From assembly GCA_030549495.1 (NCBI GenBank), contig JAUIRK010000763.1:557997-621996 (forward strand): a DNA stretch of 64,000 bases, in the 5' to 3' direction. Position numbers and translations under genes: made by a program. This document shows positions 47,097 through 59,091 of the stretch, piece after piece. The first letter of the stretch is position 1, and every line of letters starts with the position of its first letter. Below the pieces are notes generated by a model, which was not told the origin of the DNA, ran no database searches, and saw only the letters and a program-made list of their open reading frames with translations. Origin of the DNA: Nectonema munidae. Taxonomy: Eukaryota; Nematomorpha; Nectonematoida; Nectonematidae.

Positions 47097-47440
47097 TCTC
47101 CAACCCGTATATTACGATGATTCTTCTCCAACCTGTATTCTACGATGATTCATCTCCAAACTATATACTACAATGATTCATCTCTAACCTGTATACTACG
47201 ATGATTCATCTCTAACCTGTATACTACGATGATTCATCTTCAACCTGTATACTACGATGGTTTCTATTCCATGTACAAATAACTAGGGAGACAATGTTCA
47301 ACTTTCTGTTCACATTCTGCTAGATGTAAGATTTGATATACCTCATTCGGGGAGACGATGCTACACAAGTTATTACCTATATACATTATACCTGTATACT
47401 ACGATGGTTCATCTCCAACCTGTATACCGCGATAATTCAT
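47097..47440. repeat. 28-bp minisatellite with partial higher-order duplication
   Basis: Six 28-bp units run from 47097 to 47264 (core CCTGTATACTACGATGATTC). Two more appear at about 47391-47440. The spacer between them (47290-47400) is itself partly repeated at about 47465-47550, sharing AACTTTCTGTTCA and AAGTTATTACCTATA. Confidence 0.85.
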
Positions 47441-47638
47441 ATCAAAGAATCGAAAAATATTTTTTAAAAAATCAAAAAATATCAAACTTTCTGTTCATAT
47501 TTTGCTACCTCATACGATGTTACAAAAGTTATTACCTATACATTGCAATTTGCACGATTTTAAATATTATATTTGTCGAATAATCAAAGAATCGAAAAAT
47601 GTTCAAATCAAAAAATATTTATTCTTTTTAAATATATC

Positions 47639-47740
47639 GTTGGCTCCCCTTACTTTTAAAATTGAAAGATAAACCTAGTCTTTAATAATTAATTTTTATC
47701 AAATTATGCACACACGAAACTAAAAGTAAGGGGAGCCAAC
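47639..47740. repeat. Hairpin element with perfect 20-bp arms
   Basis: GTTGGCTCCCCTTACTTTTA at 47639 is repeated in inverted form ending at 47740, with a loop of about 60 bp. Target duplications are not evident. It lies just upstream of the MULE gene, but the arms are far too short and close to be that transposon's ends. Confidence 0.8.
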
Positions 47741-48029
47741 TTTTAGTTAAAAATTATATATTTTAGTAAAAAAAATTAAAATAATATTTTAATTTTTATA
47801 TTTTATGTAATATATTTTACAGCGTGTTCAAAAAAAATAAATCAGTATTTTTAAATGCTGTATAGTTTCTAGATTTTAAAAAAAACTGTAAACAAATTTA
47901 AACCGGTCAATTGACCGGTATGGGCTTTCTAGGTAGGCAAAATTTGTGGGCTTCCTAGGGTAAAATCATTTTTTCATTTTCTTAAATAAACTGGAAGTCG
48001 TTTTATGTCGTAGTTTTTTATTTTGTTAG

Positions 48030-49655
48030 GAAAAGTTATTGTCAAAAATGACGGCTCCAATGATGTTCTCAAGTTTTTTGATCATAATCATGAAAAAATA
48101 AATGAGCGTATAGAGAAGTTTAATGAAAATATAAAACTGGAAGCACTAACTTCAAATAAGTCAACTATCCAAATATATCAGTACTTTTTTTTCTAAATTT
48201 AGCGTGTGTATTTATTTTATCTTTTTAAAGAGAAAACATAACAAAGTTAAATCGGGAAGACAGAGAAACGCTGAGTTTCAAAAGAAGTATTCTACGAAAA
48301 ATTCGTTACAACAAAAAGAGAGTCAAGCCTCCTTCCAATTTACATTTTGATATACCTGAAAAGTACACTAAAGCCAATGGCGTTAATTTTCTAAAGTTAG
48401 ACTGTTTTACAAATGAGAATAAAAGATTGATTATTTTTAATGGAAAAATGCTTACTCATTTAGTTCAAACATCAAATTTATTCGAAATATACATAGATGG
48501 AACTTTTAAAAAAGCGCCGTGTCACTTCTATCAAATTATAACAATACACGCATTCTTAAATATTACTCAAATACCAATTTTATATGCTATTGCTTGTGAC
48601 AAAAAACAACAGACATACAGGTATTTACCATATATGTATTTTGCTATATTATACAGGTATTTTGCTATATTATACAGGTATTTTGCTATCTAAGACTAAT
48701 TTTCGATCATTTAAAAGAAATTATAAATTCAAATCAATTGAAAACTATAGTTGGTGATTTTGAGCAGGCGATCATTTCAGCTGCACGAGAAGTAAGTTTA
48801 CATATATGAATACTCTATACTTAGGAAACCATAAATTTTTAGTCGTTTCCTAACGTTATCTACCACGGATGCTATTTTAATTTTTGCCAGAGCATATACA
48901 GAAAGCTATCTGAAATGGGCTTCCGTCCCTTATATTCAAAAAGTTTATCCTTCAGAAAGAGCATAAAAATGTTACTTGCTTTAGCGTTCTTACCTGAGAA
49001 TGAAGTATCATTTTGGTTTATATAATCATTACAATTATTATCACATATATTAACTTTAAATTATTTTAATATTAATATGTTTTTAACCAAAGATCAAAGT
49101 TGCTTATAGAAAGCTGAAAAGAATGATGAATATTTTCAATCTTGAAGAATTTTTTTTATATTTTGAAAACAACTGGCTCAATAGAATAATTCTGTGGAAC
49201 GTTTTTAAAAGGAAAATAAGAACAAACAATCATTGCGAAGGATTTCACAACAGGTGAATTTTTTTTTGTATAAATAATTTGCTTTAATTGTACCATGTTT
49301 AAGTTTGAAATCGTCATTAAATTATGAAAAGACTTCAACATGGGAAGTGATTGATTTTTTTATTAAAGGTGAGGAGAGACTTTGGGTTGACGTACCTGAA
49401 ATAGAGTAATTAAACTCAAAATATAACTGGAGTGGAGGCAAGAAAGACAGAAAAGATCAAGAAAAAATGATTGAGGAAATATATGCAGCATATCTAGTAG
49501 ACAAAAACTTATACATGTTTTTAAGTAGAATTTCAATATGTATATCCTCTCCTCAGAACATGGAAACATCCAATACTGATGACGAATTTTGTGTAAATTT
49601 TTCAATATTGAATGCTTCATCTTCGTTCAGCATTTCAAATATATTAAACAATTGA
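48030..49655 (+). CDS. FLYWCH-MULE transposase, intron-containing, nearly intact
   Basis: MULE transposases cut and paste DNA with an RNase H-like DDE fold. Inferred exons: 48030-48180, 48231-48620, 48695-48791, 48843-49004, 49093-49253, 49304-49655. All introns are GT-AG and every junction keeps phase. Exon 1 holds the end of a FLYWCH finger (KVIVKNDGSNDVLKFFDHNH); its first half must lie further upstream and was not found. Exon 2 reads LFEIYIDGTFKKAPCHFYQI (first catalytic Asp in DGTF). Exon 3 has TIVGDFEQAIISAARE (second Asp), and exon 4 YHGCYFNFCQSIYRKL (CxxH-type box, here C/F). Exon 5 reads YFENNWLNRI and RTNNHCEGFHN (catalytic Glu in EGFH). One in-frame TAA at 49407 could be a real stop or sit in a 51-bp intron; the frame then continues to 49655. 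Missing ends leave open whether this is a mobile element or a domesticated gene. Confidence 0.75.
48621..48694 (+). repeat. Intron with tandem 21-bp repeat in the MULE gene
   Basis: Within this 74-bp intron a 21-bp unit containing TATACAGGTATTTTGC occurs two to three times. Each unit carries a CAG/GT that looks like an acceptor followed by a donor, so cryptic splicing is possible. Using the outer sites gives QQTYRLIFDHL, which fits MULE proteins. Confidence 0.6.
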
Positions 49656-49659
49656 CTGT

Positions 49660-50554
49660 TAATTTTGAACTGAACTAACTATACAAATAAATTTTTTTTC
49701 TGTTTACTTTGAATTAATTTTTATATTTGGCTAGTAAATATAGTGTTTAAATCATTTAACACTATATAGTTTTATATAGTTAGTTTATATAGTTAAAGAT
49801 ATAGTTTACATCTTTAACGAGTTTTATTTAGGTTTCTATTTTACCTATAATTACGCTTTTACCTACTATGAGTTTTTGTTTTAACAATGTACATAATTTA
49901 ATTTTTTCTAGAATCTATAAATTTTATTTTACTACTACATATCTAAGTTAAATTTTCATCAATTTTTAATTAACTAATTCAAAAACTTAACTAATAACTA
50001 ACTAATTACTAAATCGTTGAAAATTTTTAGCACGTTTAGATTTTAGGACATACTGTTTAGATTGCAGTTGTAATTTTTAGATATTCTGCTGCATGTTTTC
50101 CACCGAAATATACAAAAAACAATAATAAAAGGATTTTTGTCTACGCAGTTTTTTTGTATTATTCTCAATTAACAAAATCATGAGAAATATAAAAAAAAGT
50201 TTTTCTCTACTTAGTGTTTCGTATTATTCTAAATTCTCATGATCATAAGAAAAAATAAAACTTAAATTTTTTTGACTACGTAGTGTTTCATATTATTCTC
50301 AATTAGCATGATCATCAGATTTAAAACCCCAAATCTTTCCTAAAAGTAGTGAATGCTACGCATCCTTAGAAGAAGTAATGATGAGGAAAAGAACGTGCGT
50401 CGATAAAGTGATGATGAGAAAAATTAGACAGCATTCATTGCAAGGCAAAAGCGGCACGATCAAAGTGTTAGAGAGGGCTTCAATTCATCATAGCTATCAT
50501 GATAACCGGATTGATAATGTCAAGTGATCAAAGCATATAACAGATAAAGTGAGT
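49660..50554. other. AT-rich stretch without genes
   Basis: Three nearby AT-rich segments share a motif near GTAGTGTTTCATATTATTCT (about 50150-50300), a loose repeat. No exon recognised. Confidence 0.35.
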
Positions 50555-50563
50555 TTGCGTAAG

Positions 50564-52157
50564 GCCTAGGCCGCGGGGTCCCCCAAGGTTCACCTCTAAG
50601 CCCTATTCTGTTCAACTTCTACATATCTGATATTAGGGACTCTTTCAATAAGTCAATCTATGCTAGGATAATCAGTTTCGCAGACGACATATGTGTATAT
50701 TACTCCGCTAAGCGTGTTCCGCGTATCTGCAAACACCTTACGGACGTAAATACCATATTAGGGGGGTATTTCACTGGATGGAACATTAAGGTGAATTACT
50801 CTAAATGCAAGTTCATCATCTTTGGCGCTAATTGTCCCAAAAATAACCCACCAACTATAGGGAATATTCCCCGAGTTCGCCACCTAAAATATCTAGGAAT
50901 CAATTGGGATGCAGGATTTAGTTTTCATCGTGAAGCTCACGAAAAGATAAAAAAGGGGAAGAAGGATCTAGCGCTATATGGATGTCTTAAAGACCTTGGG
51001 GTCAATTCCACGATGGTAGGCAAGGTCATTAAAATCCTAACAATGCAGAAATTGACTTATGGAAACTCCATTTTGGGATGCCTTCCTTCAACTTGGACCA
51101 ACAAAATAGATGACCTCGTGTATAAACTTTTTAGGACTGTTTATGGCAACCCTTTCACTATTGCTCATAGCCGGACCTCCTTTTCTTGGTTCCAGAAAAG
51201 GTTGGAGAAATTAAATAAAAAGTTTATAGAAAAATTAAGAACACACAAGCATTGCCCACAATTATGCCAAGCTTGGGAGCTCACGCAAACCCAGGCTGAA
51301 GCGTTCTTGGGGGTATATGCTAAAAAAAGAGAAAAATTATCCTAGGTGACTACCCATATACAATAGCCCCCAAGCAATAGGAAATTCTGCGTTCTGCGAT
51401 ATAGTTCTGTTCTTTCTGAGTTCTAGATCCGCCTACTTAAATTTAGGATTGGCACAAGGTATAAGTCCCAAAACAGTTTCATGTTACGAGCTAGGTTAGG
51501 CATAGTCGGTAATCTGGCCTCTATAGGAGTCCGCTTGTAGGACCGTCTAAACATTCCAATATTAAAATCATATATCCTAGGGACGACATTTAGGGATGGA
51601 GTCAAATTCCAGGGGTAGATTGTTCCTAACGTAGCATGCCTTAAATTATGTATATCTTTCTTAACCCTATAACATGTATCAAATATTATTTATTAATAAT
51701 ATATAAGATATTGCATGCCTTCAAACGCTTCCATTTTTGTAGCATATACCTTTTATAATCATATTCTTTTATTTAGAAACAAGATACATTCCGGTGTGCC
51801 GGTTTTTTACCCTGGTTTTCTTCCTCTGAAGAATTCAAAGGTTTTTACGGTTAGGTAGTGCTCTAGCGATGCGATTCTACGTGGTTAGTAATCAAGCTAT
51901 CACTAGACAATAAGTTTGTTTCCCAAATTGGGAGCGTTCGCGTTAGGATTGTATCGTTCTCTCAGTTGTATTTATATATTGTCACATAAATTCTTGTAAA
52001 ATACTATATATAATAGAGCTATTCTTTTGTAACAAGGGCCGATTGGTGTTTAGTGGGATGGAAAGTCCAGTTAGACTTGGACTCAGCATTCCGGGCGGGC
52101 CACGGTATCCGAAAGGATGGGTGCGAACGTCACAAAACAACTTAATTAATTAATTAA
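50564..52157 (+). mobile_element. 5'-truncated Jockey-like LINE with 9-bp target duplication
   Basis: TTGCGTAAG flanks the copy (50555-50563, 52158-52166). The insert opens within the RT at PQGSPLSPILFNFYISDI, followed by IISFADDICVYYS (catalytic FADD). ORF 50791-51345 covers the RT thumb (NYSKCKFIIFG, HLKYLGINWDAGFSFH) and the C-terminal region up to AKKREKLS. About 800 bp of 3' UTR follows, ending in a TTAA repeat (52139-52157). The RT frame is open from the truncation to its stop apart from a change near 50790, so it is a fairly young but truncated copy. Confidence 0.85.
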
Positions 52158-52169
52158 TTGCGTAAGCTC

Positions 52170-53224
52170 GCTATACAGATTTTAGTTTGAGCAAAAACCA
52201 AGTTAGTAAAACACTAAAGGAGAACGCCCAATATATAAGCAATACAGATGATAGTCAAAGACGGATTTATTCCCAGAAATACAAGATGAAATATGGTCTT
52301 CATATACCAATGCAAAAAATATAAACATTAAAAGGAACTTTAAATTAGCGTAAGCTAAAAAGATGAAAGCTTTAACGGATTCAAATGGGTGGCTGCATAA
52401 ATTAAAAAAATTATCGCAATATGCATAAATTGTTTTAATTATTTTATCTTTTTACAAGTTGGCTCATCAGACCATTTTGCTGTGGAGAAAGTTACTCTCC
52501 AAATTTTTTAATTAAAAAGTTTAATGTAAATATATTGTAGCTAAATCATTAAACGTTTCATACGTATTTTTATCTAAAGGTTTTTATCATCACCAGGCCA
52601 GTTACCAGGCTCTTAACAAGATGCGGCAAAAATGATTCTAGGAGGGCTAGGCTAATAGAAATAGTATAAATTTAGATAATTGATAATCTGAACACGATTT
52701 CCAACTGGAGTGGTTCAAAAAATAAACATTTCTTCTCTTGTTCACTATTACCCAAATTCAAAAGCCTGAGTTACAGGTATTCAATGAAAAGTTAATAAAA
52801 AAGAACAATGCCATTCTATTTTTGTAAGCACATAACATTTTCCAACATAAAAGTTCTCTAAAAAAGAATGTCATAATTCTGATGACAGTAATCTTTGAAT
52901 ATAATCTAGTGATCTTCAAAAATAAAAAGATCTTAAATCTTTTTATCTTAAAAAAAAAACTTGAAAAGCTTTCAATTTACGTTATAGAAAATATAGTTAG
53001 TAGAAGCAATTTTCAAACCCAATTAAATACTTCAATTTTTCAAACAAAAATCATAATTAGATTATTTAAAATAATATCGGATAAAATTTCGTTTTGAATT
53101 TAATATTTAGCATAGCTATATTATTTTTGACTAAACATCAAATGAAAAATATGTAGTCAATGTTACTGTAAAATTTGAGTTATTATTCAAACGTTTATCA
53201 AAGTTCAAGCTTGAACTAGCTTGG
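52170..53224. other. AT-rich stretch without genes
   Basis: The ORF at 52882-53097 (+) is AT-driven and unlike any known family. Confidence 0.3.
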
Positions 53225-53232
53225 CAATATAT

Positions 53233-53672
53233 TAGGATTGCCAGATTACAAGATTGGAAATTCGGAACACTCTTGTAATTTCTCAGCATATATATAAATT
53301 TATACCTACATACACAGCGAGGCCAATATATTATAAAACGTAAAAATAATTATCACAAACATAAAGAAAGAATTTAAAAGGGGTATAAAGAAAACAAAAG
53401 GAAAATAATTATATACACACACACCTATACAAACATACAGAGAAAAACAAGCAACTAAAGGTAAAAATCAAGATTAAGATATGGTGGAATTATAATATGA
53501 ATTATAATCACATACAAAGTTTCAGCGAATAACCTTTTTGAGGTGTTAAATATAATATTATGGTGAACTAAAATCAGGCAATAAGGTTGTCTTAGAAGTG
53601 TCAATGCGGGACAGGAGACAAAATGATCAAATTTGGGACATGTCCCGGAAAACGGGACGTCTTGCAACCCTA
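53233..53672. mobile_element. hAT MITE (TAGGxTTGC ends)
   Basis: Left end TAGGATTGCCAGAT; right end, inverted, TAGGGTTGCAAGACGTCCCG. The flanks CAATATAT (53225-53232) and CAATATGG (53673-53680) match at 6 of 8 bases. The length is 440 bp and non-coding. It shares its end sequence with the MITE at 33593-33871. The imperfect duplication suggests an older insertion. Confidence 0.75.
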
Positions 53673-53969
53673 CAATATGGACAACTATTTATTTAGAGAG
53701 ACAGATGGTTGATGACCAAAGCTGGCGATAAGATCAAGGTTGTATTATAAATTTAAATCATAAAAAAAATATACCCTAAAACTTAAATGTAGATCACAAT
53801 TAAATTTTAAAATCGTAAGTTTAGCTTAAAAAAGAAAAAAAGACATTTTAAAATTTGAAAAAATTGTGTACTTTTATATTTGGTTTTGGTTTTTGTAAGT
53901 TGTTTGATGCGCCACAATATGAGCGTTTTACATAAGTATTAGTTTGAAGAAAATAACAGTAATAATATT

Positions 53970-55700
53970 CTATGCACGAAAATTAAAAACAAATACAATG
54001 AAGGTTATATACAAATTGGAATCTAATTCAAAAGACCTATAATACTCTATATCAATTTGCTTTAAGAAACTATCATAAATTTTATTCTTATTAGAGATTA
54101 TCATACATTTTGTTTTAAGTTTGTTTATCACAAAATTGTTATTTTTACACCATTTGAAAATTAAATCTAGTTGCAAATTCAACCTATCGGTATCAATAGG
54201 ATTATTGTTTTTTAATTTAGATAAAGAAAAGTATGGACATATATCGTCGGAAAATAGAAGATAGGAAAAAAGATCCGTGGAATTGAATATGTCATTGATG
54301 GCTTTGTAAAAAGAATGGGTGCCAGAATGGATGCCCGAGGAATCCCTGTTTGGATTAGGAGTAAGTATCATTTAATTTGATTCTTTGGAATCTATTCATT
54401 AAATAAGAAGAAAAGAAATACAATGTTTTTTTACTGAAATTGCATTGTGGATTCTTGATGACTGATGAGGGAAAAGTGACTGACTTTCTTCAAAAGCCTC
54501 TGAAAGATCAAAGAATGAAAGAACAGCATCATCCTTTTTTCCAAAATTTCAATCATGTTCCCAATGAGGCATGAATTTTATGTCTCTGTTGAATAAGTTT
54601 CTCTAAATCTAAACTAATAGTCATTAATGTATTTAATTGAAGTAATATAAGTCTTGAAGTGTTTAAAAATAAATTTTTCAAATATTTTCAACAATGTTGG
54701 AATAATAGATACAGGTCTATAATTTTCAATTGAGTATTTATCATTTTATTGTATATAGGTAAAACTTTATTTAGTTTTAGAACCTCAGGGAATGTATTGT
54801 TTGTTAAAGCTAGATTCATGCCATATGATAAAGGAGCACTTATTTAATATTTTATAGGGTTAATTGATATTTCGTAAATTTCTTCAGTATTGTTGTTCTT
54901 TAACTCATATATTATTGACACTATATCTACATATCTGCTAGGATCGAAGTTACAAAAGCAGATAAATTTTCTAGAAAAGAGATATTAAATTTAGAGATAA
55001 AATTATCAATTATTTGTGTAAAATTTTTATTAAATTTATTAGCTGCAGTTACATCATTAAATAAATTAAATCCCCCTTTTATACATATCCTATTTTCATT
55101 TTTACCTTTTATTATTTGATTAATACTAGACCAAACTTTTTGCATTGAACTACATTTTAAAAAAGCGGGTGAATAATATTTTTCCTTTAAATTTCGTATT
55201 TTGTATTATACTTTGTTTCTCATAGTGACAAATGGTATGCTTTTTTTCAGTTTCTGCAGCTAAAGTTTGAAATAACTTAATATTTAATTTTTCATAGAAT
55301 AGTTTCCTATCAGACTTTCGGATCCGTATATCCATTGATAAAAGAATTGGTAGATGATCAGAAAAATGAGACATATAATAATAGGCTGTGTAACTTGTGA
55401 CATTATTACTGAAAAAATGTTCCATTAGATTTAGACTGAAGTCGTGTGGGTACGGTAATTGCAGGAATTAGATAATTAGAAATAGTTAAATTGAAAAATT
55501 TATTAACAAATGGGTTAGTAAGTTTAAATAAGTCAAAATTAAAGTCTCCACAAAAACGTTAAACGAGGTTCGATCTAGATTAAAAATTAGCTCATCATAG
55601 AATTAAGAAAATGGTCAATGTTATCTTTACAAACACAGGGCAATCTATAAATATTATGTACTACAAATTTTTAAGGTTAGGCATCTCTATTATTAGAGTT
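53970..55700 (-). mobile_element. CR1/Jockey-type LINE fragment (endonuclease end to RT)
   Basis: Minus strand. 55425 to 55150 ends the endonuclease domain (MSHFSDHLPILLSMDIRI, with the conserved SDH) and begins the linker. 55145 to 54927 reads VWSSINQIIKGKNENR and NKFNKNFTQIIDNFI, the pre-RT segment. RT pieces follow, and 54371 to 53970 holds a degenerate PQG region, FYKAINDIFNSTDLFSYLLF and SDDI (catalytic FSDD), then KWCKNNNFVINKLKTKCMII. Several frames are needed. It is head to head with the plus-strand LINE fragment at 56.0-56.9 kb. Confidence 0.7.
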
Positions 55701-56039
55701 TGATATTCAAATGAATCGAATTCACTATAGCTTAGATAGGCACGTAAGTCGTTGGACAAAAAAACATAAGTCCTCCATGTGATGAGGCTCTTCTGGGCAT
55801 TACTAAAAGTAATAGTAAATTACTTATAATTAGTAAATTAGTATATAATTTATATTAATTGATTTTAAACTAATTTGAAGTAATTTTTTTTAATTTGGCT
55901 TTTTAAATGAAATAACAAGAATATACACGTTTATTTTTAGCTTTTTCAAATTTTTACTACAAGTTTTTCAAATCCAAACAATTTCAAAATTTTTAAGTAT
56001 AATTTACATCAATGACATTTTTCAACTTAAACAAGATAA

Positions 56040-56900
56040 AACTATGTGACTATGTGAGATAAACTATATATTAAACAAGATAAACTATGAGAGTGTGCTG
56101 TGACATTTCACTTCAACTCAATTAATAACGAACAACCAACCATTATGGAATTGTTAGATAACTTCAATAATTGGTGTATTAAGAATGATTTGCTCACTAA
56201 TTTCTCTAAAACGAAAAATATGACATTCAATTACAGAGACCCTCTACATCTTACTATTAGTCAAAAGGTCTTAACGGAAACCAACTATATGAATTATCTC
56301 GGTATAATTTTTGAATCATCATTAAAATTCCACCTACACTATAATAAAGAGGGAAATCTCCTCTTACTTAGGCTGTTTCAATAAGATAAAAAAATATTTT
56401 AAACACTAGTAATAAATTAAATCTTTATTATGCTTTTATTCAACCTAAACATATTTTGGGCCAAATCAAGTATCTCCTATGAAAATAAACTCTTTTCCAA
56501 ATTCAAAAAAACTGTAAAGTTTATTGAAAACTCTTCCATATCAAAGGTCTGCGCGAAATATCACATACTTGATCTAAATGAACTGCACTTTGTATTACTT
56601 TGTTCTTTTATGTATAAAAACGTAACCCATGGTCACTTCGCCAATATATTGATAGACTCAACCACTACTCATAATCACATAGAAATAAAAAAAATATTAG
56701 ACATCTACGTTCAAACAAAAAACTATTTAGTCAATATTTTATTCCTAACTCCATTAAGGCCTAGAATATTCTACCTTTGGAAATAAAATACCTTCGCAAC
56801 GTCCTTTAAAAAAAAATTAAAAGAATTACTGTTAGGCTCTTCAAACTTAATTTATTCCTTTAAAATCTGTGAATAATTTTATTTTTTTCTTTCCAACTTT
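56040..56900 (+). mobile_element. LINE RT thumb and C-terminal fragment
   Basis: 56100-56384 reads LLDNFNNWCIKNDLLTNFSK, then ETNYMNYLGIIFESSLKFHLH, typical of the RT segment after the catalytic box. A shifted frame gives LYYAFIQP. 56430-56786 reads LFSKFKKTVKFIENSSISK and LDLNELHFVLLCSFMYKN, the helical end of CR1/Jockey LINEs. No RT palm is present, so it is 5'-truncated. Confidence 0.65.
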
Positions 56901-56904
56901 AGTG

Positions 56905-57900
56905 AGTAATTCTCTTTTTATATCCCCATAGTGCATTGCAATACTATCCCCCTGACCCTGGATGATTATTCCCTATCTTTTCAACAAATTTAATATTTCA
57001 AATTATTTGATTTCAATCTTATGTTTTATCATATTTATTTTCATTATTTTTACTTTTTTTTCTATCTTCTTCCCCTTAATATCTTTCACTATTAAAATTC
57101 AGTCCCTTTTCTTTATTCTTTTTTTTTACTTTCTCAAATCTTTAATTTATATGGATATATTATTGACAAATGAAATTAAAATAAAATAATAATTATATAA
57201 AATTAACAGAGAACTCTTAATTTTCCTTCTACCTTGAAATATACCTTCGAACACAGTCTGATCAGATTCTCCTCTTCATTTTCTTACATATGCTTCAAAC
57301 TGCTTATTTGCATCTACCTCAATCCCTGCCAACGGCTCTCAATTGCTCATCTTGCATATTCACACACTCTCTTGACTCTTCTTATTCCACTCCAATGCTT
57401 ACCTTCCAAGCCAACACTGATATTTACAAAAATGAATTTTCCGACATAGACGTCTTCCTGCATCCAAATCAAATGTTATATCTTACACCATCAAACTGTT
57501 TATAATCAAATCAATTTTCTTTTAATTATTCAATCATGTGACGACAACCTATCTTGGTCTGTTCACTTTTTTTAAATAAATCTTTCAAATATACAATTTT
57601 TTAATTTTTCTAGATTGATACTTAAATAAAACAAAATCTTTTGTGATTTCTAAATGTATATATTATATATATATATTATGTTTAGAATTTTAATAATTTT
57701 ATTTTAATACATATTTTAATGATTTATTTTCAAATAAAGTTCAGTCTACATTCAGTTTTAGTTATAAAATTTTAAGTATTTGAAGTCTGACTGGCTTTAT
57801 GTTTATGGATTTTTGAAATATTATATCCTTTCTGATTCTCCGTTACCATGCTTCTTTATATTTTTACTTTTGAAATGTCATATAATTTTATAATCTTTTT
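56905..57900. other. AT-rich stretch with a short C-rich patch
   Basis: 57235-57480 is richer in C on the plus strand, like the coding strand of the I/R1-type LINE at 59-64 kb, and open in two frames. I cannot place it. The remainder includes (AT)n near 57660. Confidence 0.3.
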
Positions 57901-57904
57901 AGAA

Positions 57905-58876
57905 CATAATTGGGAATGATTTGTTAAACTATGCCATATTTGAAGGATTACCCAGAAATCTTACTTATATGATTTCTGAAACAAATAAATGGTTCGCATA
58001 CACTGTATTGAGACAGCGAAAATATAGAGAGTTGTACAAATCCCTGAACACAACTCCATTGAAAAAATATCAACACAGAAAAAGTGATCAGAGGAAGATG
58101 TCGTGATTTTTTGATTGAATTATATAGGCAATTAAAACTACGACTCCCCGAAAATATCAATACTTTGAAAAATATTTCCTATTTTTCTGTACAACAAATT
58201 TTACACCCAGTGAAATCTTTTACTGCGCTCTACAGCGTCGTCAATTTATTTGGTAAGAACAATGAAATTTTTTCCAAAATTGAGAACCAATTGAACAAAA
58301 TTAATCTTGTTGATTGGGTAAATAAATCAAATACTGAGCTTTTTTGGAAGGAAGTTGGTGAATTCAAGGATGCTTCAGGCTCCAATCCATTTTCTGAACT
58401 TTATAATCTTGCGATTTCAGTTTTGATTCTTCATCATTCGAATGCTGAAATCGAAAGAGTGTTCAGCGCAATGAGTTTTAAGTTTATTTAATAAATTTAA
58501 AATTTTACACACACACATTGAGGAAATGTTTAACATTTGAGTAGGCGAATGTGATGGCTTTTATGAAGAAGGTGAAAAAGGAGGTCTCAAGGACTCATCG
58601 AGATTCCACACTCCATCGAATGAATCACTTTACCCAATGAATCACGTCAAGTCGAAAAAAAGAAATGCAATGACTTTGAATTTATTAAATTCAATAATAA
58701 CACTGAAATTTGGGCTTCTAAGAAAAAATAAATGTTGTTTTAGTTATAATCTACCTGCTAAGATCACAAAAGATATTGGAAGATATAAATCTTTAAATGT
58801 TGCTACGACTAGTTCTAGAAATGAAGATATTAGTGAAGAAGATATTGAAAAAGTTTTTGATGTTTTAAATGATTGA
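57905..58876 (+). pseudogene. hAT transposase C-terminal half, with a deletion and an insert
   Basis: Plus strand. 57921-58080 reads GLPRNLTYMISETNKWFAYT and ELYKSLNTTPLKKYQH. After a deletion of roughly a hundred codons relative to the family, 58100-58470 continues with CRDFLIELYRQLKLRLPENI, VKSFTALYSVVNLFGKNNE and the dimerisation motif LILHHSNAEIERVFSAM. An insert of about 150 bp interrupts it. 58640-58876 then ends the protein with NHVKSKKRNAMTLNLLNSI and LLRKNKCCFSYNLPAKI. It is a different hAT family from the copy in ZDHHC16 intron 3. Inactive. Confidence 0.75.
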
Positions 58877-59091
58877 ATCGAATTTTTTTTGTTTTCTTGT
58901 TTGGATTGGATTGGTAAGGATGTCAAAGCACTTTCCAAAATCAATTGATATGCTTGCAAACTGCTTGTTAAGGATTAGTTGAAGATCGTTCGAGAGCGTT
59001 GTTGAGAGCTTGAAGACGGTTTAAGCTTGGCAAGGCTGATGGAAATAAAGTGAGAGATTTCTAAAATGTAAGTAAAAGAAACTAAGTGTGC

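Noticed and set aside
47639-47740. Hairpin as the terminal repeat of the neighbouring MULE
   Set aside because: Both arms lie upstream of the gene within 102 bp, and no copy was seen downstream.
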